From the NCBI RefSeq assembly GCF_900113175.1, contig NZ_FOOK01000004.1, forward strand, positions 62,001-126,000: a stretch of 64,000 nt of DNA, given 5' to 3'. Position numbers and translations under genes: made by a program. The stretch comes from Planifilum fulgidum (GTDB lineage: Bacteria > Bacillota > Bacilli > Thermoactinomycetales > DSM-44946). The notes beneath the pieces are model-generated. The model was not told the origin of the DNA. It did no database searches and saw only the letters and a program-made list of their open reading frames with translations. Shown piece after piece: positions 43,042 through 52,083 of the stretch. Within the stretch, counting starts at the first letter, position 1; each line of letters opens with the position of its first letter.

Positions 43042-44385
43042 GTGTACAGACGGATTGCCGTCATCCTTTTGCCGGTGGCTTTAATCGGCCTTGTCGGCAC
43101 AACCGTGTGGGGTTACCAGGAGAACCAGGAGAAAAACGCGCTGTTGATCAAAGCGGAAAACCAATATCAGCGCGCCTTTCACGATCTCAATTTTCACATG
43201 AACAAGTTGCAGGATGAGCTGGGGAAATCCCTCGCCCTCGGTTCAAGGCGACAAATCTCGCAATGTCTGACCAACGTGTGGCGGCTGGCCTACGCGGCCC
43301 AGAGCGACCTGGGACAATTGCCCCTGAGTCTGGTTCCCTTTGACAAGACGGAGGAGTTCCTGGCCAAGATCGGGCAGTTTGCCTACCAGGTCGGGCTCAG
43401 GGATCTGGACCGCGAGCCGCTGACGGACAAGGAGTGGAACACGCTCCGTTCCCTTTATAACCGTTCCAACCAGATCCAGCGGGATTTGCAAAAACTTCAG
43501 AAGCAAGTGCTGGAAAAGAACCTGCGGTGGATGGATGTGGAGCTGGCCCTGGCCAGTGAGGACAAGAAGATGGACAATACCATCATTGACGGTTTTCGCA
43601 GGGTGGATCGGTTGGTCAACGAGTATCCGGAAGTGGACTGGGGTCCGACGGTCAACAACATGTCAATGAACCAGCTGAAGGATTTCCGGAAGCTGAAGGG
43701 GAAAAGGATCACCGCGGAAGAGGCGAAAAAACGCTTTGCGAAAGTGTTGGACCGGCCCGACACCCGGGGAATCGAAGTCACGTCCGGGGTCAAAGGAGAT
43801 GCTTCCACGTACAGCCTCAGGTTGAAGCGGGGGAAACACACGGTCTACGCGGATGTGACCAAGGTGGGCGGCCACGTGCTGTGGATGATGTTTGACCGCC
43901 CGATCGGCAAGAAGAAGATGAGCCTCGAACAGGCCGAGGGCAGGGCCGAAGCCTTCCTGGACCGGCTCCGTTATCCCTTTATGGAGGTGGTCTCCTACGA
44001 TGAGAAGGACAATGCCGCCATCTTCAGTCTCGTCCGCCGGGAAGGCAAGGTCCGGATTTATCCGGAGACGGTCACCGTCAAGGTGGCCCTGGACAACGGC
44101 GAGGTTCTCGCGTTTTCGGCCGATGAATTTGTCTTCAACCACCGGGACCGGAACATTCCCAAGCCCAAGCTCACCCTCGAGGAGGCGCGCAAGCGGCTGA
44201 GCCGGCGCCTCCGGGTTCAGGATCAGCAATTGGCCCTGATATTGAACGATCAGGGAAAAGAGGTGCTCTGCTATGAGTTCCTGGGAACGCTCGGGGAAAG
44301 CCAGTACCGGGTGCTGATCAATGCCCGGAACGGGGATGAGGAAGTGGTGGAGAAGCTGGAGAAAACGGATTTGGAAAGAATTTGA
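43042..44385 (+). CDS. ypeB: Germination protein YpeB
   Basis: The 447-residue protein has an N-terminal membrane anchor (about 5-24), a helical domain and repeated PepSY-type domains in the C-terminal half. YpeB holds and stabilises the cortex-lytic enzyme SleB in spores. In Bacillus sleB is directly upstream; here no sleB is seen, the upstream gene being the small cysteine-rich protein. GTG at 43042 follows AAGGAGTG. Confidence 0.9.
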   Translation: MYRRIAVILLPVALIGLVGTTVWGYQENQEKNALLIKAENQYQRAFHDLNFHMNKLQDELGKSLALGSRRQISQCLTNVWRLAYAAQSDLGQLPLSLVPFDKTEEFLAKIGQFAYQVGLRDLDREPLTDKEWNTLRSLYNRSNQIQRDLQKLQKQVLEKNLRWMDVELALASEDKKMDNTIIDGFRRVDRLVNEYPEVDWGPTVNNMSMNQLKDFRKLKGKRITAEEAKKRFAKVLDRPDTRGIEVTSGVKGDASTYSLRLKRGKHTVYADVTKVGGHVLWMMFDRPIGKKKMSLEQAEGRAEAFLDRLRYPFMEVVSYDEKDNAAIFSLVRREGKVRIYPETVTVKVALDNGEVLAFSADEFVFNHRDRNIPKPKLTLEEARKRLSRRLRVQDQQLALILNDQGKEVLCYEFLGTLGESQYRVLINARNGDEEVVEKLEKTDLERI

Positions 44386-44389
44386 GGGA

Positions 44390-44412
44390 GGGCGGCTTGG
44401 GCCGCCCTTTTT
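44390..44412 (+). terminator. Terminator after ypeB
   Basis: GGGCGGC (44390-44396), loop TTGG and GCCGCCC (44401-44407) are followed by TTTTT. Confidence 0.92.
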
Positions 44413-44588
44413 CCCGAAACGGCAAAGGAAAAAAGCCGAGGGATGATTGCAAGTCTTCCCGGATTGTGGTACGCTTATGACAGATAATAGAATACATAAC
44501 GGAACGCGATTGCCGCTGTCTGTGTGTGGGTCGGAGTTATCGATGGGGATTGTACTTGATTTTGAATCGGAATCAAATAAAGTTCATC

Positions 44589-44623
44589 CACAATCGAGCA
44601 GGCTCTCGGCCTGCTCGATTGTG
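44589..44623 (+). repeat. Strong hairpin in the cmk leader
   Basis: A perfect 15-bp inverted repeat (44589-44603 with 44609-44623) with a 5-base loop is followed by TTTATC. It lies between ypeB and cmk, 34 bases before cmk. It could end a short upstream transcript or act as an attenuator; the T run is poor. The 44414-44588 stretch before it holds possible promoter pieces (TTGCAA 44447, TACGCT 44470, GATAAT 44483) and no credible gene. Confidence 0.7.
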
Positions 44624-44657
44624 TTTATCACGATTTATCCGTTTCGAGGAAGGGCGT

Positions 44658-45332
44658 ATGGAGATGAAGCGTTTGACGATTGCCATTGACGGTCCGGCGG
44701 GAGCCGGGAAAAGCACGGTGGCCCGAAGGGTGGCCGAAGAGATGGGACTCCTCTATGTGGATACCGGGGCGATGTATCGGGCGATCACCTGGAAAGCGCT
44801 CCAGAGCGGGATCGATCTGTCGGACGAGCAGGGGGTTGCCGGCATCGCCCGGGAGACGGAGATCGAGCTGAATCCTCCGGAGGTGCGGGTCGACGGAATC
44901 CGGGTGACGGAGGCGATCCGCTCCCCGGAGGTGACGCAGCACGTGTCGAAGGTGGCCAAAATGGCGGAGGTTCGCCGCGTTTTGGTGGAAAAGCAGCGCC
45001 GGTTGGCCCGGGACGGCGGAGTCGTCATGGACGGCAGGGATATCGGCACCCACGTGCTGCCCGATGCCGACGTGAAGGTGTTTCTCACGGCGTCCCTCGA
45101 GGAGCGGGTGCGGCGGCGTCACCTGGAGATGATCCGCCGGGGCTTTTCTTCCGATCCGGACCGGCTGTACCAGGAAATCAAGCAACGGGATGAAATGGAT
45201 GAAAACCGTTCCCACTCCCCGCTGAGACCCGCCGCGGATGCGGTGATAATGGATACCACCGGCCGGTCGATCGACGAAGTGGTTTCGATGATCCTGGACC
45301 TTTGCCGAACCAAAGTGAGCGGTGGGGAGTAA
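44658..45332 (+). CDS. cmk: Cytidylate kinase
   Basis: Cmk phosphorylates CMP and dCMP. The 224-residue protein has the P-loop GPAGAGKST (12-20), YVDTGAMYRAITWKAL and MDGRDIGTHVLPDADVK, all diagnostic. ATG at 44658 follows GAGGAAGGG; ATG at 44664 is an alternative. cmk-plsC-rpsA order is as in B. subtilis. Confidence 0.94.
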   Translation: MEMKRLTIAIDGPAGAGKSTVARRVAEEMGLLYVDTGAMYRAITWKALQSGIDLSDEQGVAGIARETEIELNPPEVRVDGIRVTEAIRSPEVTQHVSKVAKMAEVRRVLVEKQRRLARDGGVVMDGRDIGTHVLPDADVKVFLTASLEERVRRRHLEMIRRGFSSDPDRLYQEIKQRDEMDENRSHSPLRPAADAVIMDTTGRSIDEVVSMILDLCRTKVSGGE

Positions 45333-45335
45333 GAT

Positions 45336-45929
45336 ATGTTATATCGGTTGGGCCGGGTATTGTTCCGCATCTTTTTTGCCGTCTGCTACCGGTGGGAAGT
45401 GGAGGGAAAGGAGCACATTCCGGACCGGGGGCCGGTGGTGCTCTGCCCCAATCACATACACAACCTGGATCCCCCCTTGGTGGGATCGGCCATTGACCGC
45501 AAGGTTTACTTCATGGCCAAGGAAGAATTGTTCCGCATCCCGATCCTTGCGCCGATCATCCGACATCTGGGTGCTTTTCCGGTTCGTCGGGGAACGGGCG
45601 ACCGGAAAGCCTTCAAAAGGGCGATGGAGATCCTGCAGGAGGGGAAGGTGCTCGCCATCTTTCCCGAGGGGACCCGATCCCGCACCGGCCGGTTGGGAAA
45701 AGCCCATCCCGGTGCGGCCCTGATCGCCCTCAAGGGAAATGCGGACGTGGTTCCGGCGGCGATCATCGGTCCTTACCGCATTTTCGGAAAGGTCCGCGTT
45801 GTCTTCGGTCCCCCGTTCCGCCTGGAGTCTCCTCCCGGCAGCAAAATCGATTCGGGCCTGCTTCGGGACCACAGCGCCCGGATCATGGAAAATATCGAAA
45901 AGCTCCTACAGGACGGGCGGAGCCGATGA
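45336..45929 (+). CDS. plsC: 1-acyl-sn-glycerol-3-phosphate acyltransferase
   Basis: The 197-residue membrane-associated enzyme acylates lysophosphatidic acid. It has the catalytic H(X)4D motif in NHIHNLD (His40, Asp45) and the substrate motif FPEGTR (109-114). It starts three bases after cmk. Its stop overlaps the next small gene. Confidence 0.92.
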   Translation: MLYRLGRVLFRIFFAVCYRWEVEGKEHIPDRGPVVLCPNHIHNLDPPLVGSAIDRKVYFMAKEELFRIPILAPIIRHLGAFPVRRGTGDRKAFKRAMEILQEGKVLAIFPEGTRSRTGRLGKAHPGAALIALKGNADVVPAAIIGPYRIFGKVRVVFGPPFRLESPPGSKIDSGLLRDHSARIMENIEKLLQDGRSR

Positions 45930-46168
45930 AATGGCTGCTCCTTTTGGGTGTCGCGATTTTCCTCATCGTCAGGGCGCGGAGGCGGCGGGGAGATCCCCCT
46001 GCCGCCGGCCGCTTCGGTGTGTTGGCCGCATTCGCGGTGTTGGCGGCCTGCATCGCCCTGCTGACCGCCGTTTTGAAGGTGGGATGGGCCTTCATGGCGG
46101 CCGGTCTGGCCGGACTTTGCATGCTGTCGGGAGTTTTGGCATTGGGATTAATGAAATTAAGAAGATGA
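45926..46168 (+). CDS. Small membrane protein, unknown function
   Basis: The 80-residue product has a short N-terminal hydrophobic stretch, a basic patch (RARRRRGD) and two more membrane segments (about 30-50 and 54-76). ATG overlaps the plsC stop (ATGA), so it is probably translated by coupling. No family is recognised. An inverted repeat covers its 3' end. Confidence 0.6.
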   Translation: MKWLLLLGVAIFLIVRARRRRGDPPAAGRFGVLAAFAVLAACIALLTAVLKVGWAFMAAGLAGLCMLSGVLALGLMKLRR

Positions 46169-46185
46169 CTTTCTTAATTTCATTA
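46149..46185 (+). repeat. Perfect AT-rich inverted repeat at the end of the small membrane gene
   Basis: TAATGAAATTAAGAA (46149-46163) and its exact complement (46171-46185) flank a 7-base loop. The left arm encodes the last residues of the upstream gene and the loop contains its stop codon. No T run follows, so it is not a standard terminator. Confidence 0.85.
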
Positions 46186-46241
46186 CCTCATAAACCATTC
46201 AACAGCTGGTGTCAGGAGCCAAGTGAGGAGGTTGTGTCGTC

Positions 46242-47384
46242 ATGGTGGAAGAAATGAAGTCGGAAATGGCGGAGGTGGCCCCTCTCAAACGCGGGGATAT
46301 CGTCAAGGGACGCGTCACCAAGGTGGATGACCGGCAAGCCCTTGTCGATGTGGGTTACAAGTTTGACGGCGTGATTCCCATTTCGGAGCTGTCCAGCCTC
46401 CACGTGGAGAAAGCCTCCGATGTGCTGAAGGAAGGGGACGAAGTGGAGGTCAAGGTTCTCCGGGTGAACGACGAGGAGGACAAATTGATCCTTTCCAAAC
46501 GCGCCGCCGATGCCGAGCGGGCGTGGAAGGAGCTGAAGGAAAAGCACGAAGCGGGGGAAACCATCGAGGCGAAAGTGGCCGAAGTGGTGAAGGGCGGCCT
46601 GGTGGTCGACGTCGGCGTGCGCGGCTTCATTCCCGCTTCTCATGTGGAGCGCCACTATGTCGAGGATTTCTCCGGGTACGTGGGCCGCACCCTTCCCCTG
46701 AAGGTGTTGGAAATCGATCCGGAGCAAAACAAGCTCATCCTGTCCCATAAGCTGGTTCTGGAAGAGGAACTGGCCCGCAAGAAGGAGGAAACCCTGAACA
46801 ACCTGCAGGTGGGCGAGATCCTGGAGGGGACCGTTCAGCGCCTCACCGATTTCGGCGCCTTTGTGGATATCGGCGGCGTTGACGGACTGGTGCACGTGTC
46901 GGAACTGGCTTGGCACCGGGTGGAGCATCCCTCGGATGTGTTGTCCGAAGGGGACCGGGTGAAGGTGAAGGTGCTGAAGGTGGACCGGGAAAACGAGCGG
47001 ATCAGCCTCAGCATCAAGGAAACGCAGCCCGGCCCCTGGGATCAGGTTGCCGATCACATTCATCCGGGAGATGTGATCACCGGAACGGTGAAGCGGCTCG
47101 TTTCCTTCGGCGCCTTTGTGGAGGTGTATCCGGGCGTGGAGGGATTGGTCCACATTTCCCAGATTTCCCGGAGGCACATCGCCACTCCCTCCGAAGTGCT
47201 GGAGGAAGGCCAGGAAGTGCGGGTCAAGGTGCTGGACCTCAAGCCGGAACAGAAGCGGATCAGCCTGAGCATCAAGGAAGCGGAGCAAGAAGAGGTTCAA
47301 AGCGAACCGGTGGAACGCACAAACACCGGGTTGAATCTCACCCTGGGCGACGTGATCGGGGACCAGCTGCGCCGTCTGAAATAA
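46242..47384 (+). CDS. rpsA: S1-domain protein (ribosomal protein S1 homologue, YpfD)
   Basis: The 380-residue protein contains four S1 RNA-binding repeats starting near residues 16, 100, 187 and 272 (for example ILEGTVQRLTDFGAFVDIGG). Low-G+C Gram-positive homologues carry four repeats rather than the six of E. coli S1, and their role in translation is partly unsettled. ATG at 46242 follows GAGGAGGT. The gene follows cmk-plsC as in B. subtilis. Confidence 0.92.
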   Translation: MVEEMKSEMAEVAPLKRGDIVKGRVTKVDDRQALVDVGYKFDGVIPISELSSLHVEKASDVLKEGDEVEVKVLRVNDEEDKLILSKRAADAERAWKELKEKHEAGETIEAKVAEVVKGGLVVDVGVRGFIPASHVERHYVEDFSGYVGRTLPLKVLEIDPEQNKLILSHKLVLEEELARKKEETLNNLQVGEILEGTVQRLTDFGAFVDIGGVDGLVHVSELAWHRVEHPSDVLSEGDRVKVKVLKVDRENERISLSIKETQPGPWDQVADHIHPGDVITGTVKRLVSFGAFVEVYPGVEGLVHISQISRRHIATPSEVLEEGQEVRVKVLDLKPEQKRISLSIKEAEQEEVQSEPVERTNTGLNLTLGDVIGDQLRRLK

Positions 47385-47396
47385 GCCGCGACAGGG

Positions 47397-47427
47397 AAAA
47401 GCCGACCTTTGGGTCGGCTTTTTGTTT
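47397..47427 (+). terminator. Terminator after rpsA
   Basis: AAAAGCCGACC (47397-47407), loop TTTG and GGTCGGCTTTTT (47412-47423) form a strong stem with T run. Confidence 0.93.
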
Positions 47428-47494
47428 TTGCGGCGGCTGATAGGAAAAGGAGCTCGGAAGCATACTATGAGAAAACGGAAGGGGGCTTTGCGGG

Positions 47495-48100
47495 GTGGCT
47501 CCCGGTGTTGCGGCCTTTCTTTCCATCCTGGCGTTGATCATCCTGCAATTGACGGGATGGTTTTCCCGCTTGCCGCGGGAGCTGGGGCTCTCCTCGGGAA
47601 ACGAACTGCTCGGATGGCTGCTCGCCGCCTCGGTGGCTTCCGTGGTGGAAATACCGGTTTCCTCCGCCGCGACCCTGCATTTGGGAGTTCTCTGGCTGCT
47701 GGGTGCTTTTTTGCGCCTGATGCGGGAGGTGCCGTCGCCTTCCCGGTGGTCCGTGGGGGCGGCCCTGTTCTTTTTCGGCTTCGCCTTCTTTATCGCCGGG
47801 GAGCTGGCGGCAATTGATCCCGCATGGGCGCTTTTTCCCCTTCAGCCTTTCTGCCTCGCCTTCCTGACGGGAATCACCCTGCTGATCGCGCCGCGGCTGG
47901 ACCTGCGGCTTTCGATATTGACGGGCGGGATGCTTGCGGGCATCATTTTTTCCGCCTTAAGTCCCCTGTCCCCATCCGGAGGAATCCGTGTCGGCTCCGC
48001 CGCCCACTGGGACATGTTGTGGCTTTCGTTGATCGCCTTGACCGCGTTCCATCGCCTTCTTTCGTGGGCGGGGCGGAAGGGTTCACAGGCAAAACTTTGA
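47495..48100 (+). CDS. YphA-like membrane protein
   Basis: The 201-residue protein has about six to seven membrane segments and almost no soluble part. Position between rpsA and the YIEGIA/der genes corresponds to B. subtilis yphA. Function is unknown. GTG at 47495 lies nine bases after GGAAGGGGG. Confidence 0.65.
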   Translation: MAPGVAAFLSILALIILQLTGWFSRLPRELGLSSGNELLGWLLAASVASVVEIPVSSAATLHLGVLWLLGAFLRLMREVPSPSRWSVGAALFFFGFAFFIAGELAAIDPAWALFPLQPFCLAFLTGITLLIAPRLDLRLSILTGGMLAGIIFSALSPLSPSGGIRVGSAAHWDMLWLSLIALTAFHRLLSWAGRKGSQAKL

Positions 48101-48122
48101 CGATGGAGAAGGGAAATGAGCC

Positions 48123-49004
48123 ATGAAGTTGGAACTGTATACCCAAGCGGTCATCGCCGGCCTGGTGGTCGGTTTTCTGGCGCGGTTGCGGATGCTCCGT
48201 ACCGATTATCGCCAATATCCCACGTATCCCCACGGGCAAGTGATCCATCTTTCCCTCGGTCTGATCGCGGCTGCGCTGGGCTCGGTGGCTGTTCCGGCCC
48301 TGCTGGACCGCAATTACACGGCGGTCACCTTTTTGACGCTGGCCGCGCAGCAATTTCGGGAAGTCCGCAACATGGAGAGGGAAACCCTTTCGAAATTGGA
48401 TCAGATGGAGCTGGTTCCCCGGGGTTCCTCCTACATCGAAGGAATCGCCATGGTATTTGAAGGAAGAAATTATCTCGTCATTTTCGCCGCCTTCGTCACA
48501 TCCCTGGCGGTCATCCTGGGAGGATGGATCAGCGGAGCGCTTGCGGGCGCGGTCATGATCTGGATCTCCGGTCGACTCCGCTCCGGCAAGTACCTGGGAG
48601 AGATCGCCGACGTTTCCGAAGGGGTTCTCCGCCTGGAGGGACCCAACCTGTATGTGGACGACATTTATCTGATGAACGTGGGCTTGATCGATGACCAGGA
48701 GCGGATCCGGCAGAACGGACTCGGCATCATCATCAAGCCCCGGGATGAGGACAGCCGGGTGACGCTCAGCAATGTCGGTCAGAGGCAGGCCATTCTCCAC
48801 GATGTGTCCGCGATCATGGGGGTGTACAGGGATACGGGGGAGCCGGCTCTCGTGCCCATTTCCAAAAGGGATGTCAAAGATGGCCGTTTGGGACTCCTGT
48901 TGCTTCCCCAAAAGCGGGATGCGCGAATGGCCATTGAAGTGATCAAGCGCGTTCCCGTCTTGGAAAGCGCCGTGAGAATGCCCACGGAAATAGGGGAAAA
49001 CTAA
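48123..49004 (+). CDS. YIEGIA-domain membrane protein
   Basis: The 293-residue protein contains the literal name-giving motif in SSYIEGIAMVFEGRNYLV (about 101-118), several membrane segments in the first 160 residues, and a C-terminal soluble domain. The family is restricted mainly to spore formers and its role is not established. It is followed by the small capping-complex partner, the usual pairing. Confidence 0.87.
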   Translation: MKLELYTQAVIAGLVVGFLARLRMLRTDYRQYPTYPHGQVIHLSLGLIAAALGSVAVPALLDRNYTAVTFLTLAAQQFREVRNMERETLSKLDQMELVPRGSSYIEGIAMVFEGRNYLVIFAAFVTSLAVILGGWISGALAGAVMIWISGRLRSGKYLGEIADVSEGVLRLEGPNLYVDDIYLMNVGLIDDQERIRQNGLGIIIKPRDEDSRVTLSNVGQRQAILHDVSAIMGVYRDTGEPALVPISKRDVKDGRLGLLLLPQKRDARMAIEVIKRVPVLESAVRMPTEIGEN

Positions 49005-49022
49005 GTGCGGGAGGCGGTGAGG

Positions 49023-49214
49023 ATGGGAACAATCGAGAAGGCGATTTTGGCGGTGGTGACCCGCGACATGGAGCGGGTGGCGGGCGGGGCCCCGATTTTC
49101 TACGCCGAGACGGAAAGGGAAATGGAACACCTGGCCTTTACGCTGGAGAAAATCCTCGACGGCATGGCTCATCGGCTGGATCCGTTGACCATGATCATTG
49201 TCCGGCACGCATGA
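49023..49214 (+). CDS. Small capping-complex subunit for the YIEGIA protein
   Basis: The 63-residue soluble product begins MGTIEKAILAVVTRD and follows the YIEGIA gene immediately, as its named partner family does. ATG at 49023 is nine bases after GGGAGG; GTG at 49005 is upstream of that site. The next gene overlaps its stop. Confidence 0.78.
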   Translation: MGTIEKAILAVVTRDMERVAGGAPIFYAETEREMEHLAFTLEKILDGMAHRLDPLTMIIVRHA

Positions 49215-49600
49215 AAGGGCGAATTTATCTGAGCGAAGACCGGGGCGGATGCGCGCTGATCGCCGCCGCGTTGGACGTGATGTCCGGTCGGGGGGAAATG
49301 CCCACCGCGCAGGAGGTGGCCCTCTGGGGGATGGAAACGGGCATGGAATGGTCCCGGCCGGGTCGGCTGTGGCCCGCCGGTGAAGCCCGGGGAAGGGCGG
49401 TTTTCTTCTGCGGCGTGAAAAGCCGCGCTCCGGTCCTGGAGCGGTCCCTTCACTGTTTGATGCCGATGCTCGGGGTATCCCCTCTCCACTGGGAAATCGT
49501 CCGTCTGCGCGTCAAAGCCCCCCGTGTCCGTTCCTGGCAGGGACTTGTTCGGGAGTACCCCCGGCTGTCCCGATTGATCCGGGAGGAGATGGGACATTGA
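49211..49600 (+). CDS. Protein of unknown function, possibly a diverged DUF3189 relative
   Basis: The 129-residue soluble protein starts at an ATGA overlap with the preceding gene and overlaps the next gene by four bases. Its N-terminus (GRIYLSEDRGGCALIAAALD) has the same layout as the start of the following DUF3189 protein, suggesting duplication and divergence. This resemblance is by eye only. No function can be assigned. Confidence 0.6.
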   Translation: MKGRIYLSEDRGGCALIAAALDVMSGRGEMPTAQEVALWGMETGMEWSRPGRLWPAGEARGRAVFFCGVKSRAPVLERSLHCLMPMLGVSPLHWEIVRLRVKAPRVRSWQGLVREYPRLSRLIREEMGH

Positions 49601-50073
49601 GAATATTCTATTATTGTTACGGCAGCGCCCACTCGTCGGTCGTCGCCGCGGCGATCCACCTGGGCCGGCTTCCTTCCCGGCGCCTTCCCACGATATCGGA
49701 GATTTGCAGCCTTCCCGATTTTGACCGAACGTCGGAGCAGATGTTGGGAATGATTCATTACAAGGGAAAGGACGAATGGGGGAACCGGGTGTATACGGTG
49801 GGGCTGGGCAGCAAGCCGGACGTGGCCTGTCGAACCCTTCAATCCATGATCCATCTCTTGGGAGATCCGGAGGAGTTCCGGTTTTACAACGCCCTTCATT
49901 GTCTGAAGTTGTCCGGAAAAGTGGGCGGAGCCCTTTCCCGGCGCTACGGCCTTCGGAGCATCGGCCGGCCGCTGGCGGCCTGGGGGATCAGGCGAAGCTA
50001 TTTTCTGTTGGTGGCCCTGGTGGAGGCGGTCAAGATGGAGCTGCGTGTTGCTTCCCGGGATCATTCCGGATAA
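49597..50073 (+). CDS. DUF3189 family protein
   Basis: The 158-residue protein starts MRIFYYCYGSAHSSVVAAAIHLG, the signature N-terminus of DUF3189, with a short histidine-serine motif resembling a phosphate or nucleotide loop. The start overlaps the previous gene by four bases. The family is common in spore formers near der; its function is unknown. Confidence 0.78.
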   Translation: MRIFYYCYGSAHSSVVAAAIHLGRLPSRRLPTISEICSLPDFDRTSEQMLGMIHYKGKDEWGNRVYTVGLGSKPDVACRTLQSMIHLLGDPEEFRFYNALHCLKLSGKVGGALSRRYGLRSIGRPLAAWGIRRSYFLLVALVEAVKMELRVASRDHSG

Positions 50074-50124
50074 GATAATTGAGGTGTATTCATGGTTTTT
50101 TGAGGGAAGCCGAGGTGATGGATC

Positions 50125-51441
50125 GTGGTTTTGCCCGTCGTAGCGATTGTCGGCAGGCCGAATGTGGGAAAGTCGACGCTGTTTAACCGGATTGCCGGGG
50201 AGTGCATCGCCATCGTGGAAGACAAGCCCGGCATCACCCGGGACCGGATTTATGCTCAGGGAGAATGGACGGGAAAAAGGTTCCACCTGATCGACACCGG
50301 GGGACTGGAATTTGGCGGGGAAGATGTCTTTATCGATCATGTGCGGCATCAGGTGGAGTTGGCTGTGGATGAAGCCGATGTGATCATTTTTGTCGTCGAC
50401 GGCCGGGAGGGGCTGATGCCGTCGGACGAGGAGGTGGCCACTTGGCTTCACCGGGCGGACAAACCGGTGGTTTTGGCCGTCAACAAGGCGGATAACCGCC
50501 GCCTGCGCGAGGACATGTACGAATTTTACAGTTTGGGGTTTGACGAGGTGATTCCCATCTCCGCTCTCCACGGAACGGGGACCGGGGATCTTCTCGACGC
50601 GGTCGTGTCCCGCTTTCCGGATCGGGAGGAAGAAGTGTTTGACGAAGACACGATCCGCGTTTCCGTCATCGGTCGCCCCAATGCGGGAAAGTCGTCCCTG
50701 ATCAACGCCATTCTGGGTCAGGAGCGGGTGATCGTCAGTCCCATCCCCGGCACGACGCGGGATGCGGTGGACACTCCCCTTCACCGGGACGGGCAGGATT
50801 TCGTGTTGGTGGATACCGCCGGAATCCGCAAGCGGGGGAAGGTGTACGAATCCACGGAGAAATACAGCGTTCTCCGGGCGCTGAGGGCCATTGAGCGCTC
50901 CGACGTGGCGCTGATCGTCCTGGACGGGGAGCGGGGCGTCGCCGAGCAGGACAAGCGGATCGCCGGATACGCCCACGAGGCGGGGTGCGCTTCGATTTTC
51001 GTGGTCAACAAATGGGATGCGGTGGAAAAGGACGACAAGACGATGGACCGTTTCCGCCGGGAAATCATGAAGGCCTTCTCTTTTATGGATTATGCGCCGA
51101 TTCTGTTTGTTTCCGCGAAGACGGGGCAGCGGGTGCACAAGATCCTGCCCGCCGTGCAGGAAGTGGCGGAGCAGCACGCGATGCGGGTCTCCACTTCCGT
51201 CCTGAATCAGGTGTTGACGGACGCGATGTTGACCACACCTCCGCCTTCGGAACGGGGAAAGCGGCTGAAAATCCGCTACGGCACGCAGGTGTCGGTCAAA
51301 CCCCCGACCATCGTCCTTTTTTGCAATGATCCGGAGCTGGCGCATTTCAGCTATCTCCGCTATCTGGAAAACCGGTTCCGCGAAGCCTTCGGCTTCCGGG
51401 GAACCCCCCTTCGCATACGTCTGCGCAAAGGGGATGAATAG
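50125..51441 (+). CDS. der: Ribosome biogenesis GTPase Der
   Basis: Der (EngA) has two tandem GTPase domains and a C-terminal KH-like domain and assists 50S assembly. The 438-residue protein shows P-loops GRPNVGKST (10-18) and GRPNAGKSS (about 182-190), DTGG and DTAG switch motifs, and NKAD/NKWD specificity motifs. GTG at 50125 follows GAGGTGAT. Confidence 0.95.
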   Translation: MVLPVVAIVGRPNVGKSTLFNRIAGECIAIVEDKPGITRDRIYAQGEWTGKRFHLIDTGGLEFGGEDVFIDHVRHQVELAVDEADVIIFVVDGREGLMPSDEEVATWLHRADKPVVLAVNKADNRRLREDMYEFYSLGFDEVIPISALHGTGTGDLLDAVVSRFPDREEEVFDEDTIRVSVIGRPNAGKSSLINAILGQERVIVSPIPGTTRDAVDTPLHRDGQDFVLVDTAGIRKRGKVYESTEKYSVLRALRAIERSDVALIVLDGERGVAEQDKRIAGYAHEAGCASIFVVNKWDAVEKDDKTMDRFRREIMKAFSFMDYAPILFVSAKTGQRVHKILPAVQEVAEQHAMRVSTSVLNQVLTDAMLTTPPPSERGKRLKIRYGTQVSVKPPTIVLFCNDPELAHFSYLRYLENRFREAFGFRGTPLRIRLRKGDE

Positions 51442-51477
51442 CCGGCCGGACATTTTACAGACAGCGAGGGGAGAAAC

Positions 51478-52065
51478 ATGTTTGTTGTCGCACTCCTTCT
51501 GGCGTATTTGTTGGGATCGATCAGTTTCAGCTACCTGGTGACCTATAAATTGAAAGGGATCGACATCCGCCGGTACGGCAGCGGAAACGCCGGGGCGACG
51601 AACACCCTTCGGGTCGTGGGCAAGGGTCCCGCCGCCCTGGTCTTTCTGCTGGACGCCTTGAAGGGAATGGCGGCGGTGGGAATCGGTGAACTGTTCGGAG
51701 GGGAGCCGGCTCTCTTGATGGCTACGGGAGTGGCGGCCATCATCGGGCACAACTGGCCCGTGTTCCTCAATTTCCGCGGGGGAAAGGGGATCGCCACCAC
51801 CATCGGCGTGACCGCCCTGCTCACCTTTAAGGCCGCCCTTTTGTCGGGAATTTTCGCGGTACTCGCCATCTTGTTAACCCGGTATGTTTCAGTGGGGTCC
51901 CTGTTGTTCACCGGGCTGTTGCCGATCCTGATCGGATGGATGGACTATCCGCCGGCCTATTTCTGGATCAGTCTGGTCATCACTCTGCTCGCCTATCTCC
52001 GGCACCGGGACAACATCAAACGCCTGCTGAACGGGACGGAGAACCGCATCGGAGCAAGGAAATGA
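51478..52065 (+). CDS. plsY: Glycerol-3-phosphate acyltransferase PlsY
   Basis: The 195-residue membrane enzyme transfers acyl groups from acyl-phosphate to glycerol-3-phosphate. It has five helices and the conserved loops GSISFSYLV, GSGNAGATNTLRV and NFRGGKGIATT. It lies between der and gpsA, so the gene pair provides G3P and its first acylation. Confidence 0.94.
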   Translation: MFVVALLLAYLLGSISFSYLVTYKLKGIDIRRYGSGNAGATNTLRVVGKGPAALVFLLDALKGMAAVGIGELFGGEPALLMATGVAAIIGHNWPVFLNFRGGKGIATTIGVTALLTFKAALLSGIFAVLAILLTRYVSVGSLLFTGLLPILIGWMDYPPAYFWISLVITLLAYLRHRDNIKRLLNGTENRIGARK

Positions 52066-52083
52066 CGGGAGGGGATGGAGAAG

